Assembly (NCBI GenBank): GCA_026168455.1
Contig: CM047425.1
Location: 6,794,001 to 6,858,000, forward strand
Direction: 5' to 3'
Length of the DNA: 64,000 bases
Origin: Theocolax elegans
Taxonomy: Eukaryota > Arthropoda > Insecta > Hymenoptera > Cerocephalidae
Shown here: piece after piece, positions 48,361 to 62,330 of the stretch
Layout of the letters: each line of letters starts with the position of its first letter
Position numbering within the stretch: position 1 is the stretch's first letter
Notes under the pieces: generated by a model
The model's database searches: none
Seen by the model: the letters and a program-made list of their open reading frames with translations, nothing else
Told to the model about the DNA's origin: nothing
Position numbers and translations under genes: made by a program

Positions 48361-50220
48361 ATCTAATTAGATTAATAAGTATTTTCTATATACAAGATTT
48401 TCACTTGAATTTCAATCAAATGGAATTAAGTAGATTTTACTTGCTGCTGGTATTGTCGTTCTTTTATTTTAGCTTCGAGGTGTGTTGAAGGAGAAGAAAT
48501 TTCGTATAGTGAAACAGATCGTATATACTCTCTGTGAAAGTAACTGACCATAGACTACCTAGCTAACCGATTATGAAATACATTTATACAGCGCAGTGTC
48601 TTTCAAAATTTGCCACGTAGATGTAATACCCGTCTATATAATCTCTTAAAATTTTAAAGAAAGTTATTTTTAAACGAGTGATTTTTAATTGTCGATAATG
48701 TATTCTTCATCTTTAGCGTTTTATTGCGTAAAGTTTCTCAACGTACATTTTTAAATGTATTTATATTTCTTCAAGTCAAAAAGATCATAAACCTCGTATT
48801 TTTTCATAGTTGTGTTATACGCGAATGTATAGTAAGTTTAACGCTCGAAAAAAAGATTTTATTATTAACGTGAATAGCCAAACGTTCGTATCAAACTAAA
48901 CAATGGTGAAAGAAGAAAAAAAAATATTCACAAGAATAGAAAAGAATGTTCTATTAACGTACTATTTCTATATATCATCACCTGAAATTTTGTTACCATA
49001 CAATAGATGTTTTATTAAATCAACAGGTATATATATATACACAGTACGATGCCATTTATAGACGGCTTATAGATTTCTAACCCTGTTCGAGCTGCCTACT
49101 TAAGGCTATATACAGGTTGTATAGTCTATATTAAGTTCTTACATATATGAAACGTTCATTATATTAGGTGTATATTTCTAGTATTCGATACATTCTATTC
49201 ATCCTATACGAGACTGTACGGTACCATTTTCTTCGGATGACCTTTCATCAACGTCTTATTTCGTTTGTTAATCAGTTAAAAAAGTAATTCCTTGATATGG
49301 AGAAAAAAAAATTCATATTTTTTTTATCTACGTACACTTCCGTTACAGTCAATTGTGCAACTCCACGAAATATCTATTTTATAAATTTAATTATTCTTAT
49401 GTAGTTGCGTATATATAATATGCTTGATGTATTACTTGATGTTTTCTTAATTTCTTTTTCATAGTAATTGAACTAATCACGCTGATTTTTTTTTTAGAAA
49501 TACTTTATATATACGTTTACATTTACTTTTTTTCCAGATTACAATCGGTTTATATATGGCTATTGAAATAGCCAGTTCATTGATTAAGAAAACTCATCGT
49601 GATTAGTCACTTTTAACCCATAAATTTTCTATCGCTGGGTGTCTTTTTAAATTCGATTAACCACTTAAATTTAATTACGTCAATTTCTAAATATTTTTTA
49701 TATACTTCTATATCATGCATTTGACATATTGTTGATTAATTTTATCAACAAATAATCTGGGCATTTGGTACAATAGTTAGTGATTATTTATTACAACATG
49801 ACTTGGTCTATTATTATATTAAATAGAATAATAATACTTTACTAATAATCAATAACAATAATTAAATTAATTTAAATATTCTATTAACTGAGATTAAAAA
49901 CTGAAATTTACTCTTAAATTCCTTCGAGTGAAAGACCACTCGTTTCGAGTCAAACTGCACAACTCGAGTCTAAGAGTGCTTCAGTTTTCACTCGCAACGG
50001 GTGGCTCTCACTCGATGGAAAATTAGAGAGTACCCATTGCTATATCCATTAATTTAAATGTTCTCTATTTATGTTTCATTATGCTTTGCATTCCGAAAAA
50101 GAAACATTAATATGAATTTAATAAACCTAGAAAAAAGCAAAATGGTTATAATGTATAGAGAAGAGTCAGGCATTCGTACAAACAAGTCGAACAAAAAAGA
50201 CTAAGTTAGTATTTATGCGG
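48361..50220 (+). other. mastermind intron, AT-rich segment with CACTCG cluster
   Basis: Plain AT-rich sequence, except for a 90-base cluster of CACTCG/CGAGTG-type words at 49925-50014. Confidence 0.55.
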
Positions 50221-50960
50221 AAATGGAAGAAGAGCAATGAAGCAATCGTCGGTCTGTGCTCCCTCTCCCCTTCTCCCCCCCCCCCCCTCTCCCCCCTCCC
50301 ACCATTTGTGCTGGCGCGAGTCTATCAGTATAGTACGATTGCGCGCGCGTCGCGAAAAACTCGGTGCTCCGGGCGGCATTAATTAGCGAACGGTAGAGCG
50401 CAAAGACAACTGTTTAGGGCGAGAGCGCACGCCGCTCGCGCGAGACTCGTACCTACGTAGGGGAGGGAGGGCGTTGGTGTAGCTTCGCTGGAGGGGCGCG
50501 AGGAGAGGGAAGAGAAAGAGATCGCCAACGTATGTACGCCTCTCTCTCTGTGTGTGTGTGTACGTGTGTGCACTTCCCCTCCCGCGCTTATTGTTTGCGG
50601 CGGCGGCGGCGGTGCAGCTGACAACTGATGTGCGCGAGGCTGGCAGTACACGCTTCTTGATACTAATCGGACTACAAACATTTCTTTATGCCGACACGGC
50701 GACCGCAGTGGCGCTCATTCATGGCCCTGGATCCGTATAGGTATCCCCCTTCTCCCTCCCTCCCTCCCTCCCTCTCTCTCTCTCTCCTTCCGTCTCGGTC
50801 TTTTCACGCTGCCAGTTTTCAGTCGAGCCTTGGAGGAATTAACTGTTAGGCTTATGGAGATCACTGCAGATCTCTACTTTATCATTGCTACATGCCCAAG
50901 TTTTTTTTGACAGGAGAGCGTGTGGTAGTCGCTCTTGTAGGATGATGATGATGATGATGA
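50221..50960 (+). other. CpG-rich island 2 in mastermind intron
   Basis: Begins with a pyrimidine tract holding about 14 consecutive C (50275-50288). CpG-rich sequence with GCGCGCG and (GGC)n (50600-50612) follows, then CCCT tetranucleotides (50745-50775), CT runs and (ATG/GAT)n at 50941-50960. It resembles a promoter-type island. Short frames on both strands are repeat-derived. Confidence 0.45.
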
Positions 50961-53900
50961 AACTACGCGTTGCGATGCTTTCTTTTTTTCCACAAACTTG
51001 TTTTGTTTTCCGTTAAAAAATTACAATTTGATACACTTGAAAAGTACATATTATTTTTAATATAACCTAATATGTTAATTTTGAAGATTATTTGTCAAGC
51101 AAAAAATTATTAATTTTAATCCCTACAATTTATTGTTTTAAACTTTTCACATTTTTAAGTTCGATTGGTATAAACATATTATAAATGTAAAGATTTAATA
51201 AATTAATAAAGTTAATTATTTTATTAAATAAATAAAAAACATTTTGTGATACTGCATGATTTTTTCATTATTCTCCGAGTTTCAGTGATTCTAACATTCG
51301 ATAAGTCCAAACGGTGATAGTAAATTTCTACTTTATCACTTTCGTATTTTAAAAAAAATTGAGAAAAATAAGTACAGCCTCGAATTCTTTAGATATGATA
51401 CTTCACATGTTCAGAAATGAATTTTACATCCTTATGCCGTGTTTCCACTGAAAAATTAATCTCTTTTCATATATTTCATTTATTTTTTTTTAATAAATAG
51501 GATTGTTCAAATATTTTATACAAAAAAACTTATATTTTTAATTCGTCATTATTTATTAAGTAATATTTATTAGTGGTTTCAATTTCGTAATAAGTTAAAT
51601 ATTTAAATAATATATATTATGGTTTTACTTATACCAGGAAGAATAAGATTGTTTTGATACGATTACAGATGGTAAATTAGTTAACAAAATGAATGAATTA
51701 TTCTAATCTCAAAGTGATTATTTTTTATATTAAATTGGTTTCTCATATACCTAATACAAAGACTGAGATAACTCACTCACTTGTGTTTCAGTAAAACAGT
51801 GAATAATCGCTCGATCGCGGTGAAATAAATTTTCCCTCTTATCAAAATAATAGAACAAACTGCATTGCAATTAAAGATAAAATATGTGTACATATATATG
51901 TGTGTGTGTGTTTAGGTAAATTGAAGTTGGAGATAATACACAAAAATTTGTATACGTTAAATTAAAATGTATATGTATATTAATAAATAATAAATATTTT
52001 AATTAAGATATACGCACATATTTCAAAAGACTATAATTTCATGTCTACGATGTATCAGCTCAAACGATTCGTTGATTAACGACGATAAGATAACAGAATT
52101 TAAAAATAAAATATAAGGGCAATTTTACACCGAAAAGAAAAAGGAGAAGAAAAAATGATTTTTTACGATGCAAATATTTTGTAATATAGAAAATGGATTT
52201 TTCATTTCTTTTTTTTTAACCACGTGAAACCATTTTGCTCGTGCTATTAACTGAAAAGCTTTGGATACGTGATCGAATTTCAAGATTCAAAAAAAGCTTT
52301 CACGTAATGTTTTTTGTTAAACATTTTAGTATACTAGTACAGCAAGCTAAAATTTACAATTAACTGATTTTAATATTGGCAATGTTTATTATGGATACGT
52401 AATTTGTTATATTGTCTTTGATTTCGAATATTTTAAACGATTTTGTAATTGTTCGACGTTCTTAAAAATAATTTTTAATGATTTTCTACGAGAACTCGAA
52501 TGTACTTCCTAAGATATTATTCATGGTCCAATATTAGATCGTTCTCCCCCTAACGTTTCTCGAGTTCTTACCGCATGGCATATGACTTGTCGAAGGTCCT
52601 TCGAATAAGAAAATCCTAGTCTACACGTAATATAATTTTTTACCACGATTGTTTATACATCGTACATAATTCCTATTTTTATCATATTTTTTTTTATTTT
52701 AAATAAAGCATTATTATTTGGTTTTAAATATATCTATATATCTATGTAATTAAAAAATTGTAATAAGCTACGGTTTTGTTTAGTAAAAAAAAAAGATATA
52801 ACATTTAAAATTGCAGAAGCGTACGTCAATTGAGAATGACGACTGTTAAAAGTATAAAAAATAAGTTCGTAAAAATCGCAGCAAGATTTAAATTTTGTGT
52901 AACGATTTTCGCGTTTACCAATTAAAAACGTGAATGACTAATTTAAACGTAACAAAACTATTACATTACGCTTACGTATATGGTACACGTAAACGAATAT
53001 AAAAATAGACGTCAAACGTCTTTTATAAGATCGTAATTTTTTGGTCACGTATATCAAGAAAACAAGCATTAATTAATTTTATTAATGTTTATGTTAAATG
53101 CACGAATATCGTTAGTTGACAAACATCACTGAATCAGTCGACCTCAAATTTTACTATAATAAATTACGTTAAACAATTCACGTACGTACGTATATGTATA
53201 TATATACATATAAACGTAGACTTATTTTTCACGGCTGTTACGTTTGTTTATGAATCACGTTTTACGTAAAGTTCGGGTAATTTTTGTACAACGCTAACCT
53301 TCGTGGACAATGGAATTGTGACAGATCGAGAAAACGATGCATACACACGTACACACACAGGTAGCCGTTATACTTTTCAAACTGTTGCGGAAGTAGAGCG
53401 AAACCTTCCTAACTCTCTTCCTTTTACCACTGATTTTCTCGTTTACGCGCAATTGTTTCCTAATACACGTTGGCATACACACGGACACACATAACTATAC
53501 CTTGATTATCATTAAGCTATTTTTCTTTTCTCTATGCCTTGGGCAATCGAATTCTTTATTTGCATCTTTGTAAGTACCTAGCCAAACGTTGTAACGTACT
53601 CTCGATGTGGGCACGTCAAAGAGCACGTAGCAATCTAATAAAGTGAAAGGAGAAAGGACTGGTGAACTATAGCAAGATTCTACAGTGTACTCAGGATTAT
53701 CGCGATTACTGATCCATTTTTCGATGTATTTATATATACTCTATTTAAACTCTTTCTTCTTCTTTTTTTCTACTTTTTTCTTCAAATTGTTGATTTAGTG
53801 GCCAAAATAGGTAAAAATAAATACACTTGGAATTGAAAATTGCGGTGTACTAAATATCTGAAAATAACGGGGGGGATTGTAAATGATTCAATCCGAGCTA

Positions 53901-55950
53901 CTTTCGAAACGTTTTAAGTTGATTTTTTTTAATTTAGATTAGAAGCAATGTATTTTAATGTTTTTTACTAAATACATAATATAATCATAAATTGTTTACC
54001 TATGTATATTTTTAATTTTATAAAATAATAAAAAAATGTTAAAAATTAGTATAACATTTTTATATCCTCTAAATTATTTTTAAACTAATGAAGAAACATC
54101 ATGATGCGTGTACGCATAACTTAAATATTTGTGAAGTTAATAGTTAATAGTAAAGTATTCCATATGCAACAAATTAATAAATTACTTACAGTAATGCATA
54201 TTTCTCTTAAAAGATATCGTATTATATGTCAAGGACAAAAACTTTCTCTTTTATCATTTACAAGATATTGAAACTGTATAAACAATGTTATAGTTGTTAC
54301 ATATTTTTTGCTTCGTTATTTTTAATAAAATTAAAAAATTTTTTTTTTATTATTTTCACTGGTTTACGATAACGTGTAATAAAAATACGTAGCGATGACC
54401 TTGTTTTTTTTTTTAATATTTTTTCCTTGTTTCTTATGTATATTTACTTTTATTTCCTTAGCTAACAATCTTCGCAGATTTAAATTAATATAATCAATTT
54501 ATATAAAATATCGTTGAATTTCAATGAAGAGTATTATTAATCAACGAGTTAATTGGATCGGTGTATTGTCAAATAAGATTTTCAGTATACTGTATTTTTG
54601 ACAGTACAAGAGAACAGTACTCATTATGGGTTCGTAAAACTGTAAATTTCTCATAAAACATGTTGTACTACTTTTTATTATTTTTAATTTGCTCGAGATA
54701 GCAATTCCTTTCTGATTTACAACGCCAACGTATTCTAATTAACTCGATTAATCCCTCGGTCTTTGCAACATTATAATCAGAATCGAGGTCCATCAATCTC
54801 GTCGCTCCCAACGAAACGTCTGTCGTTTTTCTTGCATACGTGCAGCGTCATACCAAACATCATTGGTACTGTGTGCACACACAACACATCGAACATACTT
54901 GGCTTTCTTTCGTTTCTACGTATTTGATAAAATAAATACCCGGAATCTTCGAAGATGTCAAACGTTCCATTTAATTATATTGTTTCGGTACTACTTAATT
55001 CGATTCTCTTCAATTTTGTTTTCTCTATCCACGTGATTTATTACATTTTCATTCGTCGTGTGTAACGCAATCCAATGCAATATTTTTACTCGAAAAATTG
55101 TACGCATGAATTAGAACACTCGTCAAGTAATTATTCATACACCGTGTGTTTGTACCAATATTTTTTAAACATTTTTAATAATTAATTAGAAGAAAATCTT
55201 TATTTTACCGAGATTATTTCCAAAATCCCATAAATCTGAGAAAATAAGCGTCTCGCGCTGTATACGCCAATTAATTGTCGAGGCAAATACGCGATTTTCT
55301 TCGAATAATCTGTAGGGGGTAAATGGGATTTAGTGGAATGCAAGAACTTGATAATTAAAAGTTGCGAAACAGATTTTCAATGCATGAAAAAAGATCTAGA
55401 AATTAGTTGAAACTCTATAATTTGAATTCTCCTTTAAAATCGTCTTAATTTCTATGTATCGTTCATTAGTACGAATAACAGGATATAAAACTATATACTT
55501 TTTAATCTCGTAATTGGTACGTCAAAATTTAATTAATTATTGTTTCCGTAATATTACAATTTGAATAATTACAACGAAACTTTTATTTCTATAAGTTCCA
55601 ACGAAATAATTAGATATTAAAATATATAACAAAAATATTAATTAGACTCCATTATTGATAGTAGCGTAATATTTGAACATTAAGCTGCGATTACTCTACT
55701 AATAAACGTAATCGCAGCAGTTTATTAATCTGATTAACTGCTAGTGTAGAATCGTATAAATATGCCAATGTTTCTATTCAATAAATTTCAATAATAATGA
55801 TATTGAGAGTTGTAGTTTAGTAAATAAGACGAACCGTTATAAGTGCGTAAAGTTGCAAAAGAAGAAAGATCGATGGTTATCAATTGGTTAGGTGAAATCT
55901 ACCCTAAAGCCTCCCATCACGAAGCGTTATGCACCGCATTGTGTAGATAG
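50961..55950 (+). other. mastermind intron, AT-rich segment
   Basis: I see no gene. Poly-T tracts, short TG runs (51899-51912) and AT-rich low complexity. Confidence 0.6.
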
Positions 55951-56650
55951 ATATACGTATACATATCCCCCGAACAACATCGAAAGAGCCTAAGAGCAAA
56001 ACGCGCTTCAAGCCCCCGAAAAACTCGACCGCCCGGTCGGCCCCCTAATCGAATTAGCTCGTATATACAGGAGCGTATATAGGAGAGAGCGAAGGCATCA
56101 TCCGAGTCGAGCGCCAGTTATCGACAAAGTAGCCGAGCAGTAATTTTGGAATGACTCGAGCGGAGAGAGAAAGAGAGAGAGAGGGAGAGAGAGGGAGAGA
56201 GAGGGAGTGAGAGGGAGAGAGAGTGAGCGGAAAAAGAGGCGAGGCGCGCGTCGTCGTCCTCATCGAGGCGCTTGTCATTGCCCTTACCCCCACCGGCTCG
56301 ACCGTGGGCGCACGTCTCGCGCGTGGTGGGGCGCAAAGAGGGGAGGTTAGATCCAATCGACGCATGCGCCACTCGCGTGCCGAGCTTCTCCGTTCTCGCG
56401 CTATCTCGCTTCTCAGTTGAGCGCAGGGCTACTCATTGATAGCCTAGCTAGCAGCTCCTCTACCCACTGCGGATCCTCGCGTTTGAGAGTCCCTTACGTA
56501 TACGTGTATGCGCCTATACCTTCCATTTAACCAAACGGAGAGAGAGAGAGATGCTACTATGGAATTTTTTCGGGGAAACAATTTTTTCTCTTTCCTCTTT
56601 TTTCTTTCTTTCCTTCTGCCTTTCTTCCTTTCTTTTTTTTTTTTTTTCTT
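55950..56650 (+). other. CpG/GAGA-rich island 3 in mastermind intron
   Basis: CpG-rich block with a GAGA-type array (56160-56224, GAGAGAGGGA units), then GAGGCGCGCGTCGTCGTC and GCATGCGCC. A T-rich run follows at 56580-56657. Frames here are repeat-derived (Ser/Leu or Lys/Arg runs). Confidence 0.45.
56160..56224 (+). repeat. (GA)n / GAGAGGGA array
   Basis: About 65 bases of GAGAGA with regular GGGA interruptions, flanked by CpG-rich unique sequence. Confidence 0.92.
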
Positions 56651-59600
56651 TTTTTTACTTCGATTCAATATCACCAGTTTTGTGTACCTCGGTGTAGCTT
56701 CAATGGGATTTTTGTTTGACGTTTCTATGCTGCCTATATACTTTTCTTACATTTTCGAGAAAATTACATTCTTGAAATTTTATAAAAATTCATTTTTACA
56801 TGCGGTTTAACTGGATGTACGTGCCTTATGCGTATATGCAGATGCATCATGCACACACACACCACCAATTCAGATCAATGTAATAATTCGTTCTTTGTTA
56901 CTTAATTTTTTTCTATACTTTCTTTTTATCCACTATGAATATTTAGGAAATTAACTGAATTCGAAAATGAGTATACTCGGTATTTGTATTATTCTTCTTT
57001 TACGTCGCTTTTAATAATCGACAGGTCTCGTCTTGAATTTCGATGCGCATTTAGTAGAAAATTATCGATGTAACTATACACAACGCCGTATGCTAATGCA
57101 CACTGTTCAACTGAATTATTAGACAAAACTACAAAACTATAGATAATCTTGTGTTAGCGAACGAATCTTGATAAAACCACATGTTTTTTAGAATACAAGA
57201 GTTTGCGTAGATTTTCTTTATCGACAAAGTCAATTACAAAACAAAAATGGAAATTTTAACGGGATTCTTTTTTTCTTAAATGTAATTACATTTAGCAAGT
57301 TCTTTTAATTGATAAAAAAACTTAGTTTTTTTAACTCGCGGAGCCAAAGGTTAAAAGATCAAAACGTTTAAATGGCAACAATCATCTAATTGGAACATTT
57401 AGCTAATCACGATGACTATTTTAAAAACGCTTTAACAGTTACCTATATTAATAAGTGGATACGTTTTAACGAAATAATTGCATTGTTTAATAGAATGCTC
57501 GTATTGTTTTACACGAAATGTGTAAACGTGCAATTATACGAATATCGATAATTAATTTATTTCTGCGTATATTATAAAGTAATTAGCGTAATAAATATTT
57601 AATAATTACTAATTTTCTTATGTCCAGGGGGTGTGTTGCTCAAATTACAAAAACGGTTGAATATAAAATATTTTTAACCTAAAGATATATATACGGAGAA
57701 AGATCATTTATTTTCTAAATTGGTTTCTACGAACGGTTATTTCGATCGTTTGAATGGAAAACAAAATTAATATTTAACGAAATATTGAACAATTTTGTAT
57801 TCGTTTTATTTTAGAAGAAAAAATTCGAAATATCATACCATTAAGGCAGTCGGGTATATCTATAAAACGTTTAAAATTATTACAATGAAATTATGAATAT
57901 TAATTTAAAAGTAAAATAATACATATTTATAATATAAATGAAAAGGAGTATATAATTGTATATAGGTGCAGTATAGATATATAATACAACGGAAAATTTA
58001 TTTAAAAAATGAAAATCCAGACAATTTGATTGGGATAATTTAGATACAGCCGAAATAAATTAGCATTAATCAAACGACTAATCCAAGCTGTAAATGTGAA
58101 CGACTTGATATCTAACCATTGGGAGATGCGCAGTAGTTATCCGATAAAGTGGACGCGCGCTTGAATATTGTCCGAGGTATATACGTATATATATCGACGC
58201 GTGTAGAGGATATGAGAGTATACCGCACGGATGGTAATTATTTTCGTAATTTCCTGGCATTTAGGCTGGTAGCCAGTCGTCCGAACGCCGAACTCATCAA
58301 TCTCAAAATCGCATATAAACCAACTGTCACATTCACGCTCAAATTCAAAATGGGAAGGTGAACTTGCGCGAACGTAAAGCTCGTCCAACCTCCATTTAAT
58401 CCACTTTTATTTCCCTCTCACCCACTAAACTTTCATCTACAATCTTTCACACCTTCCTTTCAAATCTTATTTTCACTCTGTACTTCAATCTTCTATAATT
58501 CAGTTGTACAGTTCAGTTAAAACACTTTTTTATTATTTAATTTTTAGAGGATAAAGTTCGGTATTTGATTCCTTAGAATTTATGTGCTCAAAGTATATAC
58601 CTACAAATTAGTTTTTTTTCATTACGTATATCGACTTGCACTTACTCCATCTTAAATAATTCAATTAGCCAAGAGATGTAGCTGTGAATTTTTAACAATT
58701 TTATAATTTAAGTACAATATTATTACATAAGAAAAAAAAAATTAATTTATGTGTTTACTTTTTGTTACAGGTAAGTACTGTTTCGGCGCGGCTGAATCTC
58801 TCTTTTTTTCTATATACTTTCGAGAAACTTTAAAGAAGAAAAGCAGGTGAGTTACTTTACTTCGATGAGACTTTTTTCTTACTTTCAATACATCTCCAAC
58901 GCTTAAAAAAGATCACCCGGAAAACTTTTACTAAGTAAAGAAAAAAAAATCAATTAAAATTTTCAGTTTTGCAGAAGTTCTATGTAACAAGAAGTTAGTT
59001 ATCAAGTCGTAAAATCAACAACTTGATTAATTAATGTATCGAAGAAATGTAAATTTACAAAATTTCCTTGTGATTTTTTTTCCTTTCTACGATCGATTGA
59101 GTAATGATTCTAATTATAAACGAAAAAATTCGATTTACGCGAAGAATACATTTCGTGAATTTTTCGTATACCAAGAAAATGTAACTGTGAAATAATATCG
59201 AATACTTGCAAACGAGTAACTAAAATTTCTGTATCCATAATTTTTTACGATATTGACTATTCATACATTTATAATTAGCTTAAAATATAATATGAGCAAA
59301 ATTTATTGTTTTATTTTATTGTTAGTGAAATAAAGTAATAATTCGAACTTACAGTTTTATAAATGCATTACATTCTTTTAAATAAATAATTTTTATACAT
59401 TAATTTTTTTTACTTTATTTTCAAAGGTCAATTAACTGGTAAAATACCTTTTAATACTGGCTATTAATTAGCTTAAAAATGCTTTTCCTTATATAATCAA
59501 ATCATTTTTTAAAAGCTTAAATGAATTTTAAAAATTATATTCAATATTATACATTGTCCGACACTTTTATAAAGTATTTAATTTAAAGTTACATTATCGA

Positions 59601-62330
59601 TTTTAATATAAATCAATATTTTCCGAGATGACGGTGACGTTTAATAAAAAAAAATAATAAAAAGTGAAAGACAAACAAATATAAGAGCATCGACTGCGCG
59701 TAAGTTTGTCGACCTTGTATATCGTCTACTTTGAATACAATAGCTAAGCTCTTAGTGGCTCGGACGACGAAGAAACCTTTCTAGAATTTTATACGTATAC
59801 CGCTGTGTATTCTTATAACGTGGACGTGTGATTTTTGGTTATTGCCATCGTTACAGAAGGAAAATTTTCCGTTTTTCCATCACGTATACCAAATGCCACG
59901 TGTATGATTTCCGGTGTGAGTGTGTGTGACTACACACTACACTAAAAGTATTTCTTTATCTGAATTTTAAATATAAAAGTGATCACTTACGTATCTATAC
60001 AACATTATCATATTGATATAAAATGATTTTTTTTTGTTTTTTGTATGTAATTATTTACTATAAGACGAGCTTCTTTATGTCATAAATGATTTGAGAAATT
60101 GTAAGCCAAATATCGATGAAAATAAGAGGGAATTGAAAGTAGACACTACGTAATTTTTGCAAACATGTCACTCAAAGTACACGCATCGACGATATATTTA
60201 AAAATAATAATTTCCGTAACGATAATCATCGATGAATCAGTCGTAGCAATGTACCGAGATCGCGGCCACGACAATACATATACGTTAAGCACATCCGTTA
60301 TGTCGCCTTGTTTTGTGTTACAAGTCGATTCGAGCTCACGTATATACGTTTCGTTCGTTCTTTCTTTATTTTTTTCTCTTGTTTCGTTCGCGCGGTGCAC
60401 TTTAGGGACATTGTCTCGGGCCTTTGTTAAAACCGGACTAACTCCATTCCTTAAAGCCTTTCTTTCCACAGGAAGAAGAAAAGTTTAGCGTGTGTCAACG
60501 CGCTAACGTTATGAAACTGATGGAAATGATCTGTATATTTCTTTTTTTCTCTCCTTCGTAATTAAATGCTTAGTGTTTGAAAAAGTTGTCGGTTTACTCG
60601 GTTACAGCGCCGTTAGGATAGATGATTATCTATACATAAATATATTCTCGACGTACTGTACAATATACGGGTAATCATTGTCCATTAATCGATGATGAGT
60701 TAATTACGTATTTATCGATTTATTGTAATATTTTGTTTATTGCACAAATCTTTGTAATTAGATTATTCTTTTGTTTCGAATTATGTATCGCTTGTATCTC
60801 TCGCATTGTAATGTAAAGAGAAACCATTTCTATCAAGGTTCAACCAAGATTTTAAGAGTATGTGTGTGAAACGTGTGTATTAAACGGATATACCCACAAA
60901 ATCGGAAGATGCAAATTGCACGGAAATAACTAAAGCGATCGGTGTGTGTATCTACTAGCGTAAGTGCATCTACTTAGTCGAGTCCACGTGATAAGCGTGT
61001 GTAGTTCACAGGTATACGAGTGGAAGAGAGTTTGTGCTGTACGAAACGCCGTTGCGTAACGGTGTCATGTAATAGCAACGAATCGACCTCTTCCAGCGAC
61101 TCGTAACCACCCACATTACTCTCTTTCTCTATCCTCCTCCTCCCCACCCACCCCTCTCTACCGCTCCTCTTTACTCCTTCTCTTCTGGTTATAGTAATGC
61201 GGTATCTTTCACTTTTAGATTTTCTAAAGAAAATTTTATGCAATGGACTTTCGATATGGTATAATCGTATCTAAAACAAAAAAAATTATATATACATCTA
61301 CCTACCGTTTTGCAGATTTTTTATTTTCACATTGCAAGAACGTATAAACGTAGAATGTCATGATTGTATTTTCGTGGTTCGATGTGATCTTGAGATGAAC
61401 TTTGTCCTTAATTTTATAGATTGTCTTCTAATGATATGGCTGACTAAAATTGCTAGTTCTACTTAAAGCATGGGATTTTTTTATATTTATATGCTGTGTC
61501 TTTTATCTTTTTATTTGTACGAGTAGGCATTCTACTATATAAATTGTATTGTATCGAGAAACGAAAATAATGTAAAATATTAGTACAGTTTGTTATAATA
61601 TTAACTTTATATTAAATAATTTTAATAAAATTTATAATATACTTAATGAAGTTTTGCGGCTTTTTTACATAAATTCAATTGATTATTAAATTTTTGTTAT
61701 GTTGTATAAAATATGATGTGGGTATATTATAAATTTAAATTGCGTATAGGTAATAATTTTATACAAAATCGAAATATTAAGCAGATATTGAAGTCTAACT
61801 GAATTTAATTAAAAATATTGATGAAGTTTTTCAAATTTTTAATGAAATTTTAAATATACACGTATAACATTTTTATTGCGCGTTGAATAGTATAATATAA
61901 TATAATATGTAATTAAATATTTAAAAAAATTAAACAGAACATTTAAAAAAAAAGAGGTTAAATATTAATCAACAGTTAACCGACTTAAGTAATAAATTAT
62001 AATAAAACTTTTTTATAATTTATATAATTATATTAATATACAAGTACGAATGGTTAAAATATACAAGTTATAAATATACGAAAAATATGTGACAGTTTAA
62101 ATTTTGAACGGGCGTAGAACAATGTTTCACGAGGTAAAAGCATACATTTATCATAAAATTACAGCTTGGATCGTATTGTTTCCATCGAGCGATGTCGCAT
62201 ATGAGTGGGACGGTATATGAAGCAAAAGAGAACTAACAGGTACAGCTGGTGAAAAAGTATTTTAATCTGGCAAAGCGCGCAGGATCGTTCCTATAGTTTT
62301 ATTGTTCCACTGGATCAATGCACTGTTGAT
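56651..62330 (+). other. mastermind intron, AT-rich segment
   Basis: No coding feature supported. The opposed frames at 58078-58388 and 60146-60488 overlap each other and lack domains. Confidence 0.6.

Noticed and set aside
60146..60488. Opposed 107-codon frames
   Set aside because: Nearly complete antisense overlap; no domain, and each lacks splice partners.
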